Shown: positions 8,103 through 16,370 of the stretch, in pieces | Layout of the letters: each line of letters starts with the position of its first letter | Position numbering within the stretch: position 1 is the stretch's first letter | Source: JBGTLU01 sp041743935 | GTDB lineage: Bacteria; Bacteroidota; Bacteroidia; Sphingobacteriales; Sphingobacteriaceae | DNA: 54,985 nt | Direction of reading: 5' to 3' | Assembly (NCBI GenBank): GCA_041743935.1 | Contig: JBGTLU010000024.1 | Span: forward strand, 1-54,985 | Made by a program: the position numbers and the translations under genes | The notes under the pieces: model-generated | Databases searched by the model: none | The model's input: the letters and a program-made list of their open reading frames with translations, nothing else | What the model was told of the DNA's origin: nothing

Positions 8103-9113
8103 ATGGATTCACTTACTCAAATTGTATTAGGAGCAGCGGTTGGAGAAGCGGTTTTAGGTAAAAAATTAGGCAATAAAGCCATGATTTGGGGCGCTATTGC
8201 TGGAACCATTCCGGATTTAGATGTATTGGCCGGGCCATTCCAAGATTTGGTGCAAGAATTATATTACCACCGAAGCATTACTCACTCCATCTTGTTTGCC
8301 GTTGTATTATCGCCAATTTTGGGTTGGTTACTTTCCACTATTTTCAAATCATCGGATGTTACTCGCAAAGAATGGACTTGGTTTTTCTTTTTAGCTTTCA
8401 TCACCCACGCGGCATTGGATTGTTTTACTACTTGGGGAACCAAAATATTTTATCCTTTTTCCGATTATCCGGTATCTTTCAACAGCATTTTTGTGATTGA
8501 TCCGTTGTACACCATCCCTTTTTTAGTTTGTGTTTTAGGGGCGATGTTTTTTAAAAGAACAGATATCCGAAGAAAAAAATGGAATAATGTTGGTCTTATC
8601 CTAAGTAGTACTTATTTATTGCTCACAGTTGTTTTTAAGTTTATGGCTGATAAGGTCTTCATTCAAAACTTCGAAACACAAAACATACTATACCTACAAT
8701 ATTCAACTAAACCAACCATTTTTAACTCCGTGATGTGGAGCGCAACTGCCGAAGTAGATTCTGGCTATTACATTGGCTATTATTCCTTGTTAGATTCTGA
8801 TAAGAACATCAATTTTAAGTATTTCCCTAAATATCATCATTTATTGCAACCTTATCTACCGGATAAAAAATTAGAAAAGTTGATTGCCATTACCGAAGGC
8901 TATTTCATAGTAAAATCTACTGAGAATGGAGTGAAAATTTGCGATTTGCGTTTCGGCCAACCAGATGGTTTTGCGGATGCCAAGTTAGATTTCACTTTTG
9001 AATATTTGATAAGTGGCGAAAAAGGAAATCTGCTGATGAAGCAATCGGAAAATGATTTTAGCGGAGCGCGTGATTTGTTCCCTAAATTGTTCAGAAGGGT
9101 TTTGGGGAACTAA
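8103..9113 (+). CDS. YdjM-like membrane-bound metal-dependent hydrolase
   Basis: This 336-residue integral membrane protein belongs to the LexA-binding/inner membrane-bound hydrolase family (YdjM, DUF457-like). The N-terminus has the family opening MDSLTQIVLGAAVGEA and TIPDLDVL. The conserved metal-site pattern YYHRSITHS (about 56-64) provides paired histidines, and a second HAAL..F motif follows near residue 101. About four to five hydrophobic helices occupy the first 200 residues, with a soluble C-terminal domain of about 130 residues. The name reflects sequence motifs, since the substrate is unknown. Its stop overlaps the convergent HIT gene by four bases. Confidence 0.82.
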   Translation: MDSLTQIVLGAAVGEAVLGKKLGNKAMIWGAIAGTIPDLDVLAGPFQDLVQELYYHRSITHSILFAVVLSPILGWLLSTIFKSSDVTRKEWTWFFFLAFITHAALDCFTTWGTKIFYPFSDYPVSFNSIFVIDPLYTIPFLVCVLGAMFFKRTDIRRKKWNNVGLILSSTYLLLTVVFKFMADKVFIQNFETQNILYLQYSTKPTIFNSVMWSATAEVDSGYYIGYYSLLDSDKNINFKYFPKYHHLLQPYLPDKKLEKLIAITEGYFIVKSTENGVKICDLRFGQPDGFADAKLDFTFEYLISGEKGNLLMKQSENDFSGARDLFPKLFRRVLGN

Positions 9114-9514
9114 ACGGTAGTATTAATATGTGCTCTGATTTTTTCAGCCGTGGCAGCCAACTCATCTGCAGTAGGCTTAAGTTTAAGCTTATCAAAACTC
9201 ATATCTGCCACCCGATTAATCGGAATTAAATGCACATGTGCATGCGGCACTTCTAACCCTACCACTGCAACCCCAATTTTAGCACATGGTATTGCTTTTT
9301 TTTGTGCCTTTGCCACTTTTTGTGCAAAAAGCATTAAATCTGCATACGTTTCCGTATCTAAATCAAATAAATAATCTACTTCTTGTTTTGGGATAACGAG
9401 TGTATGCCCCTCCACTAATGGAAACACATCTAAAAAAGCTAAAAAACGTTCATCTTCCGCTATTTTATGTGATGGTATTTCGCCCTTAATTATTTTAGTG
9501 AAAATACTTGGCAT
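9110..9514 (-). CDS. HIT family nucleotide-binding protein
   Basis: This 134-residue histidine-triad protein likely hydrolyses nucleoside phosphoramidates or dinucleoside polyphosphates in the cytosol. The triad HAHVHL places H91, H93 and H95 in the active site, and the N-terminal IFTKIIKGEIPSHKI is the usual HIT opening. Length is typical of bacterial HinT-like proteins. It starts at ATG 9514, three bases after the greA stop (reading on the minus strand), so it is almost certainly the second gene of a greA-hit message. The exact physiological substrate is not known for most bacterial members. Confidence 0.92.
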   Translation of the reverse strand: MPSIFTKIIKGEIPSHKIAEDERFLAFLDVFPLVEGHTLVIPKQEVDYLFDLDTETYADLMLFAQKVAKAQKKAIPCAKIGVAVVGLEVPHAHVHLIPINRVADMSFDKLKLKPTADELAATAEKIRAHINTTV

Positions 9515-9517
9515 GTT

Positions 9518-9991
9518 TTATCTGCTTAATTCTAAAATCTCGAACTTCATAGGTCCAGCAGGAGTAGTTACTTCAGCAATTTCGCCCACGCCTTTTCCTA
9601 ATAATCCTTGTGCAATTGGAGATTTAATGGAAATTCTTCCGGCTTTCAAGTCGGCTTCGTTTTCTGCCACCAATTGGTATTGCATTATGGCGTTATTCTT
9701 TAAGTTTTTGATTTTTACGATGGATAAAATCAATGCTTTGGTAACATCCAGTTTAGACTCATCAATGATTCTTGCAGTAGAAATTAGTTCTTCGAGCTTA
9801 GATATTTTTAGCTCGTGCAAGCCTTGTGCCTCTTTTGCGGCATCGTATTCTGCGTTTTCTGATAAATCGCCTTTATCTCTAGCTTCGGCAATTTGTTTGG
9901 CAATAGCAGATCGTCCTTGATTTTTCAAAAAGGATAATTCTTGTCTTAATTTTTCTAAACCTTCTTCGGTTAAATACGTCGTCTCTGTCAT
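9518..9991 (-). CDS. greA: Transcription elongation factor GreA
   Basis: GreA enters the RNA polymerase secondary channel and stimulates cleavage of backtracked transcripts. The 157-residue product shows the N-terminal antiparallel coiled coil (about 10-75). It carries the acidic tip sequence RDKGDLSENAEYDAAKEAQ, with the D/E residues that coordinate the catalytic magnesium. The C-terminal FKBP-like domain contains ISIKSPIAQGLLGKGVGEI. Length and order match the family. The start is ATG 9991. A likely terminator of the upstream dehydrogenase lies ahead of it (10024-10053), so greA probably has its own promoter, though I could not identify a clear -7 box. Confidence 0.95.
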   Translation of the reverse strand: MTETTYLTEEGLEKLRQELSFLKNQGRSAIAKQIAEARDKGDLSENAEYDAAKEAQGLHELKISKLEELISTARIIDESKLDVTKALILSIVKIKNLKNNAIMQYQLVAENEADLKAGRISIKSPIAQGLLGKGVGEIAEVTTPAGPMKFEILELSR

Positions 9992-10017
9992 ATCTCTTCA
10001 GTTTTGGAGTACTATAT

Positions 10018-10053
10018 AAAAAGCAAACAAGACCACGCACTGCATAGTCTTGC
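10018..10053 (-). terminator. Likely intrinsic terminator after the 2-hydroxyacid dehydrogenase
   Basis: On the minus strand CAAGAC (rc of 10047-10052) and GTCTTG (rc of 10028-10033) form a six-base stem, with one further G-U pair possible. A T-rich run follows (rc of about 10018-10027). It sits between the dehydrogenase stop and greA. Confidence 0.5.
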
Positions 10054-10101
10054 TCATTATTTATACAAATATAAAGAGTAGTTTGTAAAAACGAAATCTA
10101 T

Positions 10102-11022
10102 TTAAATGATTTTTAGTGAAAGAATTTTTTCTGCTAAAACAACGGATATTTTCTTGTAAGACTCTATACTCCAACCTGCAACATGTGGGCTAAGTAGTAC
10201 ATTATCTTGTTTTTTTAATTCAAAAAACCAATCAGTGTTTGCCGCTTGCGGAAATTTTTCATCGTGTAGCACATCCAATCCGGCAGCCAAAATCTTTTTG
10301 GATTTTAAGGCCAATAGTAAATCTGGCGTGTGTACGATTTCACCTCTGGAAGTGTTAATTAATACGATTGATTTTGAGAATTTTGATAGATAATCTACCG
10401 TAACTAATCGCTTAGTTTCTAGCGTTAAAGGAATGTGCAAACTCAAAATATCTGCTTCTGCAAAAATGGTTTGCATATCGCTTTCGTGTTCAAACCCACT
10501 TTTATATTTATCAAATGCCAAAATTTTCGTGCCGAAACCTTTTAATTTGGCTGCCACAGCAGATCCAGTATTTCCAAACCCAACAATCCCAATAGTTTTA
10601 TCACCAATTTCCCAACCTCTGTTTTCTTCTCGGTCCCATATTCCGTTTTTTACTTGCTTATCTGCAGAAATAATTTTATTTGACAAAGATAAAAGTAGTG
10701 CCAAGGTGTGCTCGGCAACTGCATCTCGGTTCCCTTCGGGAGCGTTCAAACAAATTATCATTTTTACATCGGCATTTTCTGTATCAATATTATCCATTCC
10801 AGCTCCTGCACGTGCTATAAATTTCAAATTAGTTGCGGCTGATATTAGATTTTTATCCACCCTGAAGTTAGTTCTTATTATCAGACCAATATAATCGGTA
10901 ATGGAATCTAAAGTTTGTTGATAGCTAAAATCTGGGCGATAATGACAGACAAAGCCTGCCGCCTCTAATCGTTCATTCAAAATTGGATGCACATCATCCA
11001 CAATTAATATCTTTCTACTCAT
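10102..11022 (-). CDS. D-2-hydroxyacid dehydrogenase (phosphoglycerate dehydrogenase-like)
   Basis: This 306-residue NAD-dependent dehydrogenase belongs to the D-2-hydroxyacid family. The Rossmann motif GFGNTGSAVAAKLKGFG lies around 147-163. The substrate-carboxylate arginine is in NTSRGEIV (about 223-230). The catalytic histidine is in LSPHVAGWS (about 277-285). There is no C-terminal ACT domain, so it is the short, serine-insensitive type if it is a phosphoglycerate dehydrogenase. The likely role is 3-phosphoglycerate oxidation in serine synthesis, but short enzymes of this family also reduce other 2-oxoacids, and no serB or serC is adjacent. It overlaps the end of rsmA by eight bases. Confidence 0.85.
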   Translation of the reverse strand: MSRKILIVDDVHPILNERLEAAGFVCHYRPDFSYQQTLDSITDYIGLIIRTNFRVDKNLISAATNLKFIARAGAGMDNIDTENADVKMIICLNAPEGNRDAVAEHTLALLLSLSNKIISADKQVKNGIWDREENRGWEIGDKTIGIVGFGNTGSAVAAKLKGFGTKILAFDKYKSGFEHESDMQTIFAEADILSLHIPLTLETKRLVTVDYLSKFSKSIVLINTSRGEIVHTPDLLLALKSKKILAAGLDVLHDEKFPQAANTDWFFELKKQDNVLLSPHVAGWSIESYKKISVVLAEKILSLKII

Positions 11023-11788
11023 ACAATTTTTTAGTTAGGTGGATGAAATCTTGTACGGTTAATTGCTCGGCACGTTTTTCAAATATAGTATCTACCAATT
11101 TTTCTTTTGGCACTATACTGCTTAGGGCATTTCGCAATGTTTTTCTGCGTTGATTAAAAGCAGTACGTACCACCAAGGTAAATTTTTGCTCATCGCAGCC
11201 AAGTTTAGTTTCCTCTTTTCGGGTTAAACGAATCACTGCAGATTTTACCTTAGGTGGTGGATTAAAAACACCAGGATTTACCGTAAACAAATACTCTATT
11301 TGATAATAAGCTTGTAAAATAACACTTAATATACCATATGCTTTGCTGTTGGGTTTGGCAGCCACTCGCTCTGCAACTTCCTTCTGAAACATCCCTGCCA
11401 TCTGTGGTATTTGCATACGGTTATCTACTATTTTAAATAGTATTTGGGAGGAAATATTGTAAGGAAAATTACCAATAATAGCCAAAGGCTCTTTAGTTAA
11501 CACGGCAAAATCAAACTGTAAAAAATCTCCTTCGAAAATTCTATCGGTAAGGCTGGGATATTTCTCCCGCAAATATTCAATGGATTCTTTATCAATATCA
11601 ATTACCGATAATTGAATATCCTTTCGATGAATTAAAATATCAGTAAGTATTCCCATTCCGGGACCAACTTCCAAGACCTGAGTAAAGGAGTTGTTTAACG
11701 GTTTGCAAGCATCCACAATTTTATTCGCGATGTTTTTATCCGTTAAAAAATGTTGTCCTAAGTGTTTTTTTGCTCTAACAATACTCAT
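11015..11788 (-). CDS. rsmA: 16S rRNA (adenine(1518)-N6/adenine(1519)-N6)-dimethyltransferase
   Basis: RsmA (KsgA) dimethylates two adjacent adenosines near the 3' end of 16S rRNA late in small-subunit assembly, and its loss gives kasugamycin resistance. The 257-residue protein begins with KKHLGQHFLTD. It has the SAM-binding loop LEVGPGMGILTD (about 39-50), and NFPYNISSQ (about 107-115) is the catalytic N-x-P-Y motif. The C-terminal basic helices (FNQRRKTLRNALS) bind rRNA. The start is ATG 11788. It is divergent from pdxA and overlaps the following dehydrogenase gene by eight bases, implying co-transcription. Confidence 0.95.
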   Translation of the reverse strand: MSIVRAKKHLGQHFLTDKNIANKIVDACKPLNNSFTQVLEVGPGMGILTDILIHRKDIQLSVIDIDKESIEYLREKYPSLTDRIFEGDFLQFDFAVLTKEPLAIIGNFPYNISSQILFKIVDNRMQIPQMAGMFQKEVAERVAAKPNSKAYGILSVILQAYYQIEYLFTVNPGVFNPPPKVKSAVIRLTRKEETKLGCDEQKFTLVVRTAFNQRRKTLRNALSSIVPKEKLVDTIFEKRAEQLTVQDFIHLTKKLYE

Positions 11789-11830
11789 TTCTATTTATGG
11801 GCAGAAGGTCTTAGATTTGATTTTTCAAAA

Positions 11831-12907
11831 ATGGATAAAATGACGAACACTTCAGCAGATAAAATTAAAGTAGGAATTACCTTAGGAGATATAAATGGTA
11901 TTGGAATAGAAGTAATCATCAAATCTTTGCTGGATAATCGCATTTTCAATCAATGCACCCCCATTGTTTACGGTTCGGTTAAAACTACTTCTTTCCATCG
12001 AAAAGCTTTAAATTTTAACGAATTCAGCTTTAACATCATCCAAAATGCAGAGCAAGCAAACGATAAAAGAGCTAATTTAATTAATTGTTGGGACGAAGAA
12101 GTGAAGATAAATATAGGCGAACAAACGCCAGAAGGAGGCCAATATGCTTTTAAATCCCTGGAAGCTGCAACCGCCGATTTAAAAGCCGGAAAAATTCAGG
12201 TTTTAGTTACCGCGCCAATCAATAAAAATACCATACAAAGTGAAAATTTCGCTTTTGCGGGCCATACCGAATATTTGCAAGAGCAATTTGAGCAAAAAAA
12301 TGTCCTCATGTTTTTATTGGGAGAAGGTTTGCGCGTTGGAGTAGTAACCGGACACATTCCGGTAAAAGAGATAGCCAAAAGCATTACCAAAGAAAAAATA
12401 CTATCCAAATTGCAAATCATGCATGCTAGTCTTAAAAATGATTTTTGGATTGAAAAACCCAAAATTGCAGTTTTAGGATTAAACCCTCATGCCGGCGATG
12501 GCGGACTTTTAGGTGATGAGGAGCTAAAAGTGATTATACCTGCCATAGAAGAAGCCAACAAAAATGGAATACTTTGTTTTGGCCCTTATGGAGCAGATGG
12601 TTTTTTTGGAACGGGCAATTTCCGAAATTTTGATGCTGTATTAGCAATGTACCACGACCAAGGCTTAATCCCTTTTAAAACCCTGGAGTTTGAGTATGGG
12701 GTAAACTTTACGGCCGGTTTGCCAGTGGTGCGCACTTCGCCAGATCATGGAACCGGATTTGACCTTGCAGGCAAAGGAATTGCCAATGAAAACTCTTTCC
12801 GCCAAGCCATTTATACTGCATGTGATATTTACCGAAAAAGAACCGAAAAAGAACAATTAACCAGTAATCCATTGGTAATTTCCAGATTACAGCGAGATAG
12901 GGACTAG
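11831..12907 (+). CDS. pdxA: 4-hydroxythreonine-4-phosphate dehydrogenase
   Basis: PdxA oxidises 4-phosphohydroxy-L-threonine in the DXP-independent branch of pyridoxal 5'-phosphate synthesis, using NAD and a divalent metal. From ATG 11831 the product has 358 residues. It shows VGITLGDINGIGIEV at the N-terminus, metal ligand H145 in AGHTEY, and AMYHDQGLIPFKTLEF with a second ligand histidine. SPDHGTGFDLAGKG near the C-terminus holds the third ligand. Upstream in-frame codons run back over the rsmA start, so the longer frame is unlikely. ATG 11840 is an alternative start. No pdxJ is adjacent. The gene lies divergent to rsmA, a frequent neighbour. Confidence 0.93.
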   Translation: MDKMTNTSADKIKVGITLGDINGIGIEVIIKSLLDNRIFNQCTPIVYGSVKTTSFHRKALNFNEFSFNIIQNAEQANDKRANLINCWDEEVKINIGEQTPEGGQYAFKSLEAATADLKAGKIQVLVTAPINKNTIQSENFAFAGHTEYLQEQFEQKNVLMFLLGEGLRVGVVTGHIPVKEIAKSITKEKILSKLQIMHASLKNDFWIEKPKIAVLGLNPHAGDGGLLGDEELKVIIPAIEEANKNGILCFGPYGADGFFGTGNFRNFDAVLAMYHDQGLIPFKTLEFEYGVNFTAGLPVVRTSPDHGTGFDLAGKGIANENSFRQAIYTACDIYRKRTEKEQLTSNPLVISRLQRDRD

Positions 12908-12954
12908 TTATAATATAGAATTAAAAAATCCCCACTTAGAATAAGAAATTTTAT

Positions 12955-12962
12955 TACCTTTG
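12955..12962 (+). promoter_or_regulatory. -7 promoter box for the DUF177-rpmF-plsX-fabH block
   Basis: TACCTTTG is an exact TAnnTTTG box 21 bases before the TTG start at 12984. A -33 TTG is not evident. It precedes the ribosomal/lipid gene block, so it is a plausible main promoter. Confidence 0.55.
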
Positions 12963-12983
12963 CAGGCTTAAATAAACGTACCG

Positions 12984-13514
12984 TTGAACCCTTTGAAGCA
13001 ATACATCATACCATTCGTTGGGCTAAAAATTGGTAAGCATGCATTTAATTATGCGATAGACCATACGTTCTTTGATCAATTTGAATACTCGCTAGTAAAA
13101 AACGGGAACCTACAGGTTTTCTTAGAGTTAGATAAACAAGAAACCCTTCTGCAGTTAAATTTTAACATAGAAGGTACATTAAACCTAACTTGCGACAGAT
13201 GTTTGGCGCCTTACCCATTTCAGGTAAAAACCACCGAATGTCAGATTTATAAATTTACTGCCGAGGATTTAGGAGAAGATGAGGTAATTGCCCTTCATAA
13301 AAGTGATTTTGAGATTGATATAGCACCATTAATTTATGAATTTATTACTCTAGCCTCTCCATTGATTAATGTATTTCCGTGCGATGAAGACGGAGAAAAA
13401 TATTGTGATAAAGAAATGCTTGACAAAATTAAAGCGTTAAGTATCCAAGAAAAAGAAGAAAACAAAGAAACTGACCCCCGGTGGGAAGGATTAAAAAAAA
13501 TAAATAAAAATTAA
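12984..13514 (+). CDS. DUF177 (YceD-like) protein
   Basis: This 176-residue protein of the DUF177/YceD family is nearly always encoded just before rpmF, as it is here (11 bases apart). In other bacteria and plastids members have been linked to 23S rRNA maturation or stability. The four cysteines C70, C73, C133 and C141 (LTCDRCLAPY and FPCDEDGEKYC) could bind a metal. The upstream in-frame stop at 12969 leaves TTG 12984, or TTG 12993, as the only near starts. The opening MNPLKQYIIPFVGLK matches the usual beginning of Bacteroidota members, so the TTG start is well supported. Confidence 0.88.
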   Translation: MNPLKQYIIPFVGLKIGKHAFNYAIDHTFFDQFEYSLVKNGNLQVFLELDKQETLLQLNFNIEGTLNLTCDRCLAPYPFQVKTTECQIYKFTAEDLGEDEVIALHKSDFEIDIAPLIYEFITLASPLINVFPCDEDGEKYCDKEMLDKIKALSIQEKEENKETDPRWEGLKKINKN

Positions 13515-13525
13515 TACAAGATAAA

Positions 13526-13717
13526 ATGGCACACCCTAAACGTAAAATTTCCAAATCGAGAAGAGATAAGCGCCGTACGCATTACAAAGCAGAAGCTAGT
13601 CCGCTTTTTGTTGACAAAACAACCGGAACGGTTCATTTGCCGCACCGTGCATTTGTAGTAGATGGTAATTTATTTTACCGCGGAAAACTCATCATCGAGA
13701 ATTACAAAAACGCTTAA
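13526..13717 (+). CDS. rpmF: 50S ribosomal protein L32
   Basis: This 63-residue basic ribosomal protein of the large subunit opens MAHPKRKISKSRRDKRRTHY, diagnostic of L32. It is the cysteine-free form: the zinc ribbon found in some L32 proteins is replaced by VHLPHRAFVVDGNLFYRGK, so it should not need zinc. It sits between the DUF177 gene and plsX, the classic bacterial order that links ribosome production to fatty acid and phospholipid synthesis. ATG 13526 is the only sensible start. Confidence 0.96.
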   Translation: MAHPKRKISKSRRDKRRTHYKAEASPLFVDKTTGTVHLPHRAFVVDGNLFYRGKLIIENYKNA

Positions 13718-13732
13718 CAAAACTCTAATTTC

Positions 13733-14671
13733 ATGAAAATTGGCTTAGATGTAATGGGCGGCGATTATGCTCCCAAAGCTACCGTACTAGGTGCAATAGA
13801 AGCTTATAAAGCTTTAGCATCTACCGATCAATTAGTATTAATTGGAGATAGCGAACAAATCAAAACCATAGCAGATAGCGCTGGATTTGATAGTAGTCAA
13901 TTAGAAATTATACACACCACGGAGGTTATTGGCATGGGCGAACACCCTACCAAGGCCATTGTAAAAAAACCAGAAGCCAGCATTCCTGTTGGCTTTTCAC
14001 TTTTGAAAGAAGGCAAAATTGATGCATTCGCAGGTGCCGGAAATACCGGTGCGATGTTGGTTGGTGCTATGTTTTCGGTAAAAAGTATTCCAGGCGTTAT
14101 TCGGCCGGCAATTACAACCGTAGTTCCTAAATTAAAAGGAGGTATAGGTATTATGTTAGATGTTGGTGCCAATGCCGATTGCAAACCAGATGTTTTACTA
14201 CAATTTGGCATTTTAGGTAAACTTTTCTGCCAAAGTGTTTATGGCATAGAAAACCCAAAAGTGGGACTCATGAACATTGGCGAAGAAGAAGAAAAAGGCA
14301 ATTTATTAAGCATGGCAACCTACCCACTCATGCGCGATACCAACATGTTTAACTTCATTGGCAACATAGAAGGCCGAGATTTATTTAACGATAAAGCCGA
14401 TGTTATTGTAACCGATGGTTTTACTGGAAATACTTTACTTAAATTGGCCGAGTCGTTTTACGTTATCACCTTAAAAAAAGGATTAAAAGACGAATTTTTC
14501 GAGAGATTTAATTACGAGCAATATGGAGGAAGTCCTATTTTGGGAATTAATGCGCCAGTTGTTATAGGTCATGGAATATCTAGCCCAGAAGCTATTAAAA
14601 ACATGGTTTTACTTTCCAGAGAGATGGTTAATTCTAAATTAACCGAAAAAATAAAAGCAGCTTTTCATTAA
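13733..14671 (+). CDS. plsX: Phosphate acyltransferase PlsX
   Basis: PlsX converts acyl-ACP and phosphate to acyl phosphate, the donor for PlsY in phosphatidate synthesis, and acts peripherally at the membrane. The 312-residue protein starts MKIGLDVMGGDYAPKATVLGA, the family signature. It has AGNTGAMLVGAMF (about 103-115), LDVGANADCKP (about 142-152) and VTDGFTGNTLLKLAE (about 222-236). Length is slightly short but normal for the phylum. It starts 15 bases after rpmF and is followed by fabH 71 bases on, so it is part of one lipid-synthesis operon. Confidence 0.95.
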   Translation: MKIGLDVMGGDYAPKATVLGAIEAYKALASTDQLVLIGDSEQIKTIADSAGFDSSQLEIIHTTEVIGMGEHPTKAIVKKPEASIPVGFSLLKEGKIDAFAGAGNTGAMLVGAMFSVKSIPGVIRPAITTVVPKLKGGIGIMLDVGANADCKPDVLLQFGILGKLFCQSVYGIENPKVGLMNIGEEEEKGNLLSMATYPLMRDTNMFNFIGNIEGRDLFNDKADVIVTDGFTGNTLLKLAESFYVITLKKGLKDEFFERFNYEQYGGSPILGINAPVVIGHGISSPEAIKNMVLLSREMVNSKLTEKIKAAFH

Positions 14672-14742
14672 AAAATTAGATTTTTCTTCGGCTTTATAGT
14701 AAAAAATACCAATATTAGCCTACCTAAAAAGAATCGCAAAAC

Positions 14743-15738
14743 ATGACTAAAACTCGTGCTGCAATTACAGCCGTACACGGCTATGTACCAGACTTCGTTC
14801 TAACTAATGAAATTTTATCTACTATGGTAGATACTAACGACGAATGGATAATAAGCCGTACCGGTATTAAAGAAAGGCGAATCTTAAAAGGAGAAAAAGG
14901 GTCTTCAGATATGGCAGTAGAAGCCATTAACGGATTACTAAAAAAACGAGGCATTTCTGCTTCAGAAATTGATCTTATCATTTGTTGCACGGTAACACCA
15001 GATATGCCTTTCCCGGCTACTGCCAATATTATTGCCGATAAAATTGGCACATCCAATGGATTTGGTTTTGATATTAATGCCGCATGTTCGGGTTTTATGT
15101 ACGGACTAAATACCGGTTCAAAATTCATAGAATCTGGTTCACATAAAAAAGTATTGGTGGTAGGAGCAGATAAAATGTCATCTATAGTAGATTACACCGA
15201 TCGCAAAACTTGTGTGATTTTTGGAGATGGTTGCGGTGTTGTTTTATTAGAACCAACTACAGAAGATGTTGGGGTTATGGATGCCATACTTAGAAGTGAT
15301 GGTTCTGGAAGAAGCTATCTTAATCAAAAAGCAGGAGGCTCAGTTAGACCTGCAACTTTAGAAACAGTAAATAATCGAGAACATTACATTTATCAAGAAG
15401 GCCAAGCCGTATTTAAATTTGCAGTAACCAACATGGCCGATGTAGCTGCAGAAATTATGGGGAAAAATAACCTTAGCTCGCAAGATGTAACTTGGTTAGT
15501 GCCACATCAAGCAAATAAACGTATAATTGATGCCACTGCTGCAAGAATGGGTGTAGGCACCGAAAAAGTGATGATTAACATCCAAAAGTATGGCAATACT
15601 ACCAATGGTACAATACCTTTATGCTTATGGGAATGGGAAAATAAACTACGTAAAGGAGATAATTTAATATTAGCAGCTTTTGGCGGAGGATTTACTTGGG
15701 GGTCTACTTATATAAAATGGGCATACGATCCGAAATAA
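14743..15738 (+). CDS. fabH: 3-oxoacyl-[acyl-carrier-protein] synthase III
   Basis: FabH starts fatty acid elongation by condensing an acyl-CoA primer with malonyl-ACP. The catalytic triad is visible: C115 (NAACSGF), H255 (WLVPHQANKR) and N285 (KYGNTTNG). The glycine-rich C-terminal FGGGFTWGS is intact. The 331-residue length is typical. In this phylum the primer is often branched-chain, but that cannot be read directly. The gene follows plsX in the same orientation and precedes the carboxylase genes, so the primer condensation and malonyl-CoA supply steps are encoded together. Confidence 0.95.
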   Translation: MTKTRAAITAVHGYVPDFVLTNEILSTMVDTNDEWIISRTGIKERRILKGEKGSSDMAVEAINGLLKKRGISASEIDLIICCTVTPDMPFPATANIIADKIGTSNGFGFDINAACSGFMYGLNTGSKFIESGSHKKVLVVGADKMSSIVDYTDRKTCVIFGDGCGVVLLEPTTEDVGVMDAILRSDGSGRSYLNQKAGGSVRPATLETVNNREHYIYQEGQAVFKFAVTNMADVAAEIMGKNNLSSQDVTWLVPHQANKRIIDATAARMGVGTEKVMINIQKYGNTTNGTIPLCLWEWENKLRKGDNLILAAFGGGFTWGSTYIKWAYDPK

Positions 15739-15804
15739 ATAAGCACAACCTTTTTTATTAATTAATATATTTAACAAAATTTTACTACAACAAAGACATA
15801 GAAT

Positions 15805-16287
15805 ATGGACATTAAAGAAATCCAAGAATTAATCCGATTTGTATCTAAAGCGGGGGTAAACGAAGTGGCTATAGAGCGCAAGGATTTTAAAATTACCATA
15901 AAAGCCGGGCAAACTCAAACTATCGTGCAGGCGACAGTTCCTGCTGCAGTACAAGTGGCACCAGCACCAGTAGCAATGGCACCAGCAATTAATCAACCAG
16001 CAGCTTCCAATGCTCCAGCACCAGCAAAAACGGAAGATACTTCTAAATACATTACGATAAAATCGCCAATGATTGGAACATTTTATCGTACTCCAAATCC
16101 AGAAAAACCAGTTTTTGTAAACGTAGGCGATGAAATTAAACCAGGTTCTGTAGTTTGTTTAATAGAAGCAATGAAACTTTTCAACGAAATAGAGTCAGAG
16201 GTATCTGGTAAAATTGTTAAGATTTTAGTTGATAATGCATCGCCGGTAGAGTATGACCAACCTTTGTTTTTGGTTGAACCGATGTAA
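15805..16287 (+). CDS. accB: Acetyl-CoA carboxylase biotin carboxyl carrier protein
   Basis: BCCP carries carboxybiotin between biotin carboxylase and the carboxyltransferase to make malonyl-CoA. The 160-residue protein has an N-terminal domain (1-40) and a flexible Ala/Pro-rich linker (about 43-75). The C-terminal biotinyl domain (80-160) contains the EAMKLFNE motif, with K124 as the biotinylated lysine and a family-typical thumb segment (GTFYRTPNPE). It stands 66 bases after fabH and 83 bases before accC. The accB-accC gap contains a long perfect inverted repeat. Confidence 0.95.
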   Translation: MDIKEIQELIRFVSKAGVNEVAIERKDFKITIKAGQTQTIVQATVPAAVQVAPAPVAMAPAINQPAASNAPAPAKTEDTSKYITIKSPMIGTFYRTPNPEKPVFVNVGDEIKPGSVVCLIEAMKLFNEIESEVSGKIVKILVDNASPVEYDQPLFLVEPM

Positions 16288-16340
16288 AATTTTAAATGGA
16301 TAATGCTACATTATTAATGTGTTATACTCCATTTAAAATT
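16288..16340 (+). repeat. Intercistronic hairpin between accB and accC
   Basis: AATTTTAAATGGA (16288-16300) and TCCATTTAAAATT (16328-16340) are perfect 13-base complements. Inside them a smaller hairpin is possible (ACATT, ATT, AATGT). The accB stop lies immediately upstream. There is no T-tract, so it is not a standard terminator. It may process or stabilise the message, or set the accB:accC ratio. Confidence 0.55.
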
Positions 16341-16370
16341 CTTAATTTATAACCTAAAATTTAAGAAAAC

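Noticed and set aside
11762..11830. Longer N-terminus for PdxA
   Set aside because: The added 23 residues overlap the divergent rsmA start and resemble no PdxA sequence; ATG 11831 fits the family.
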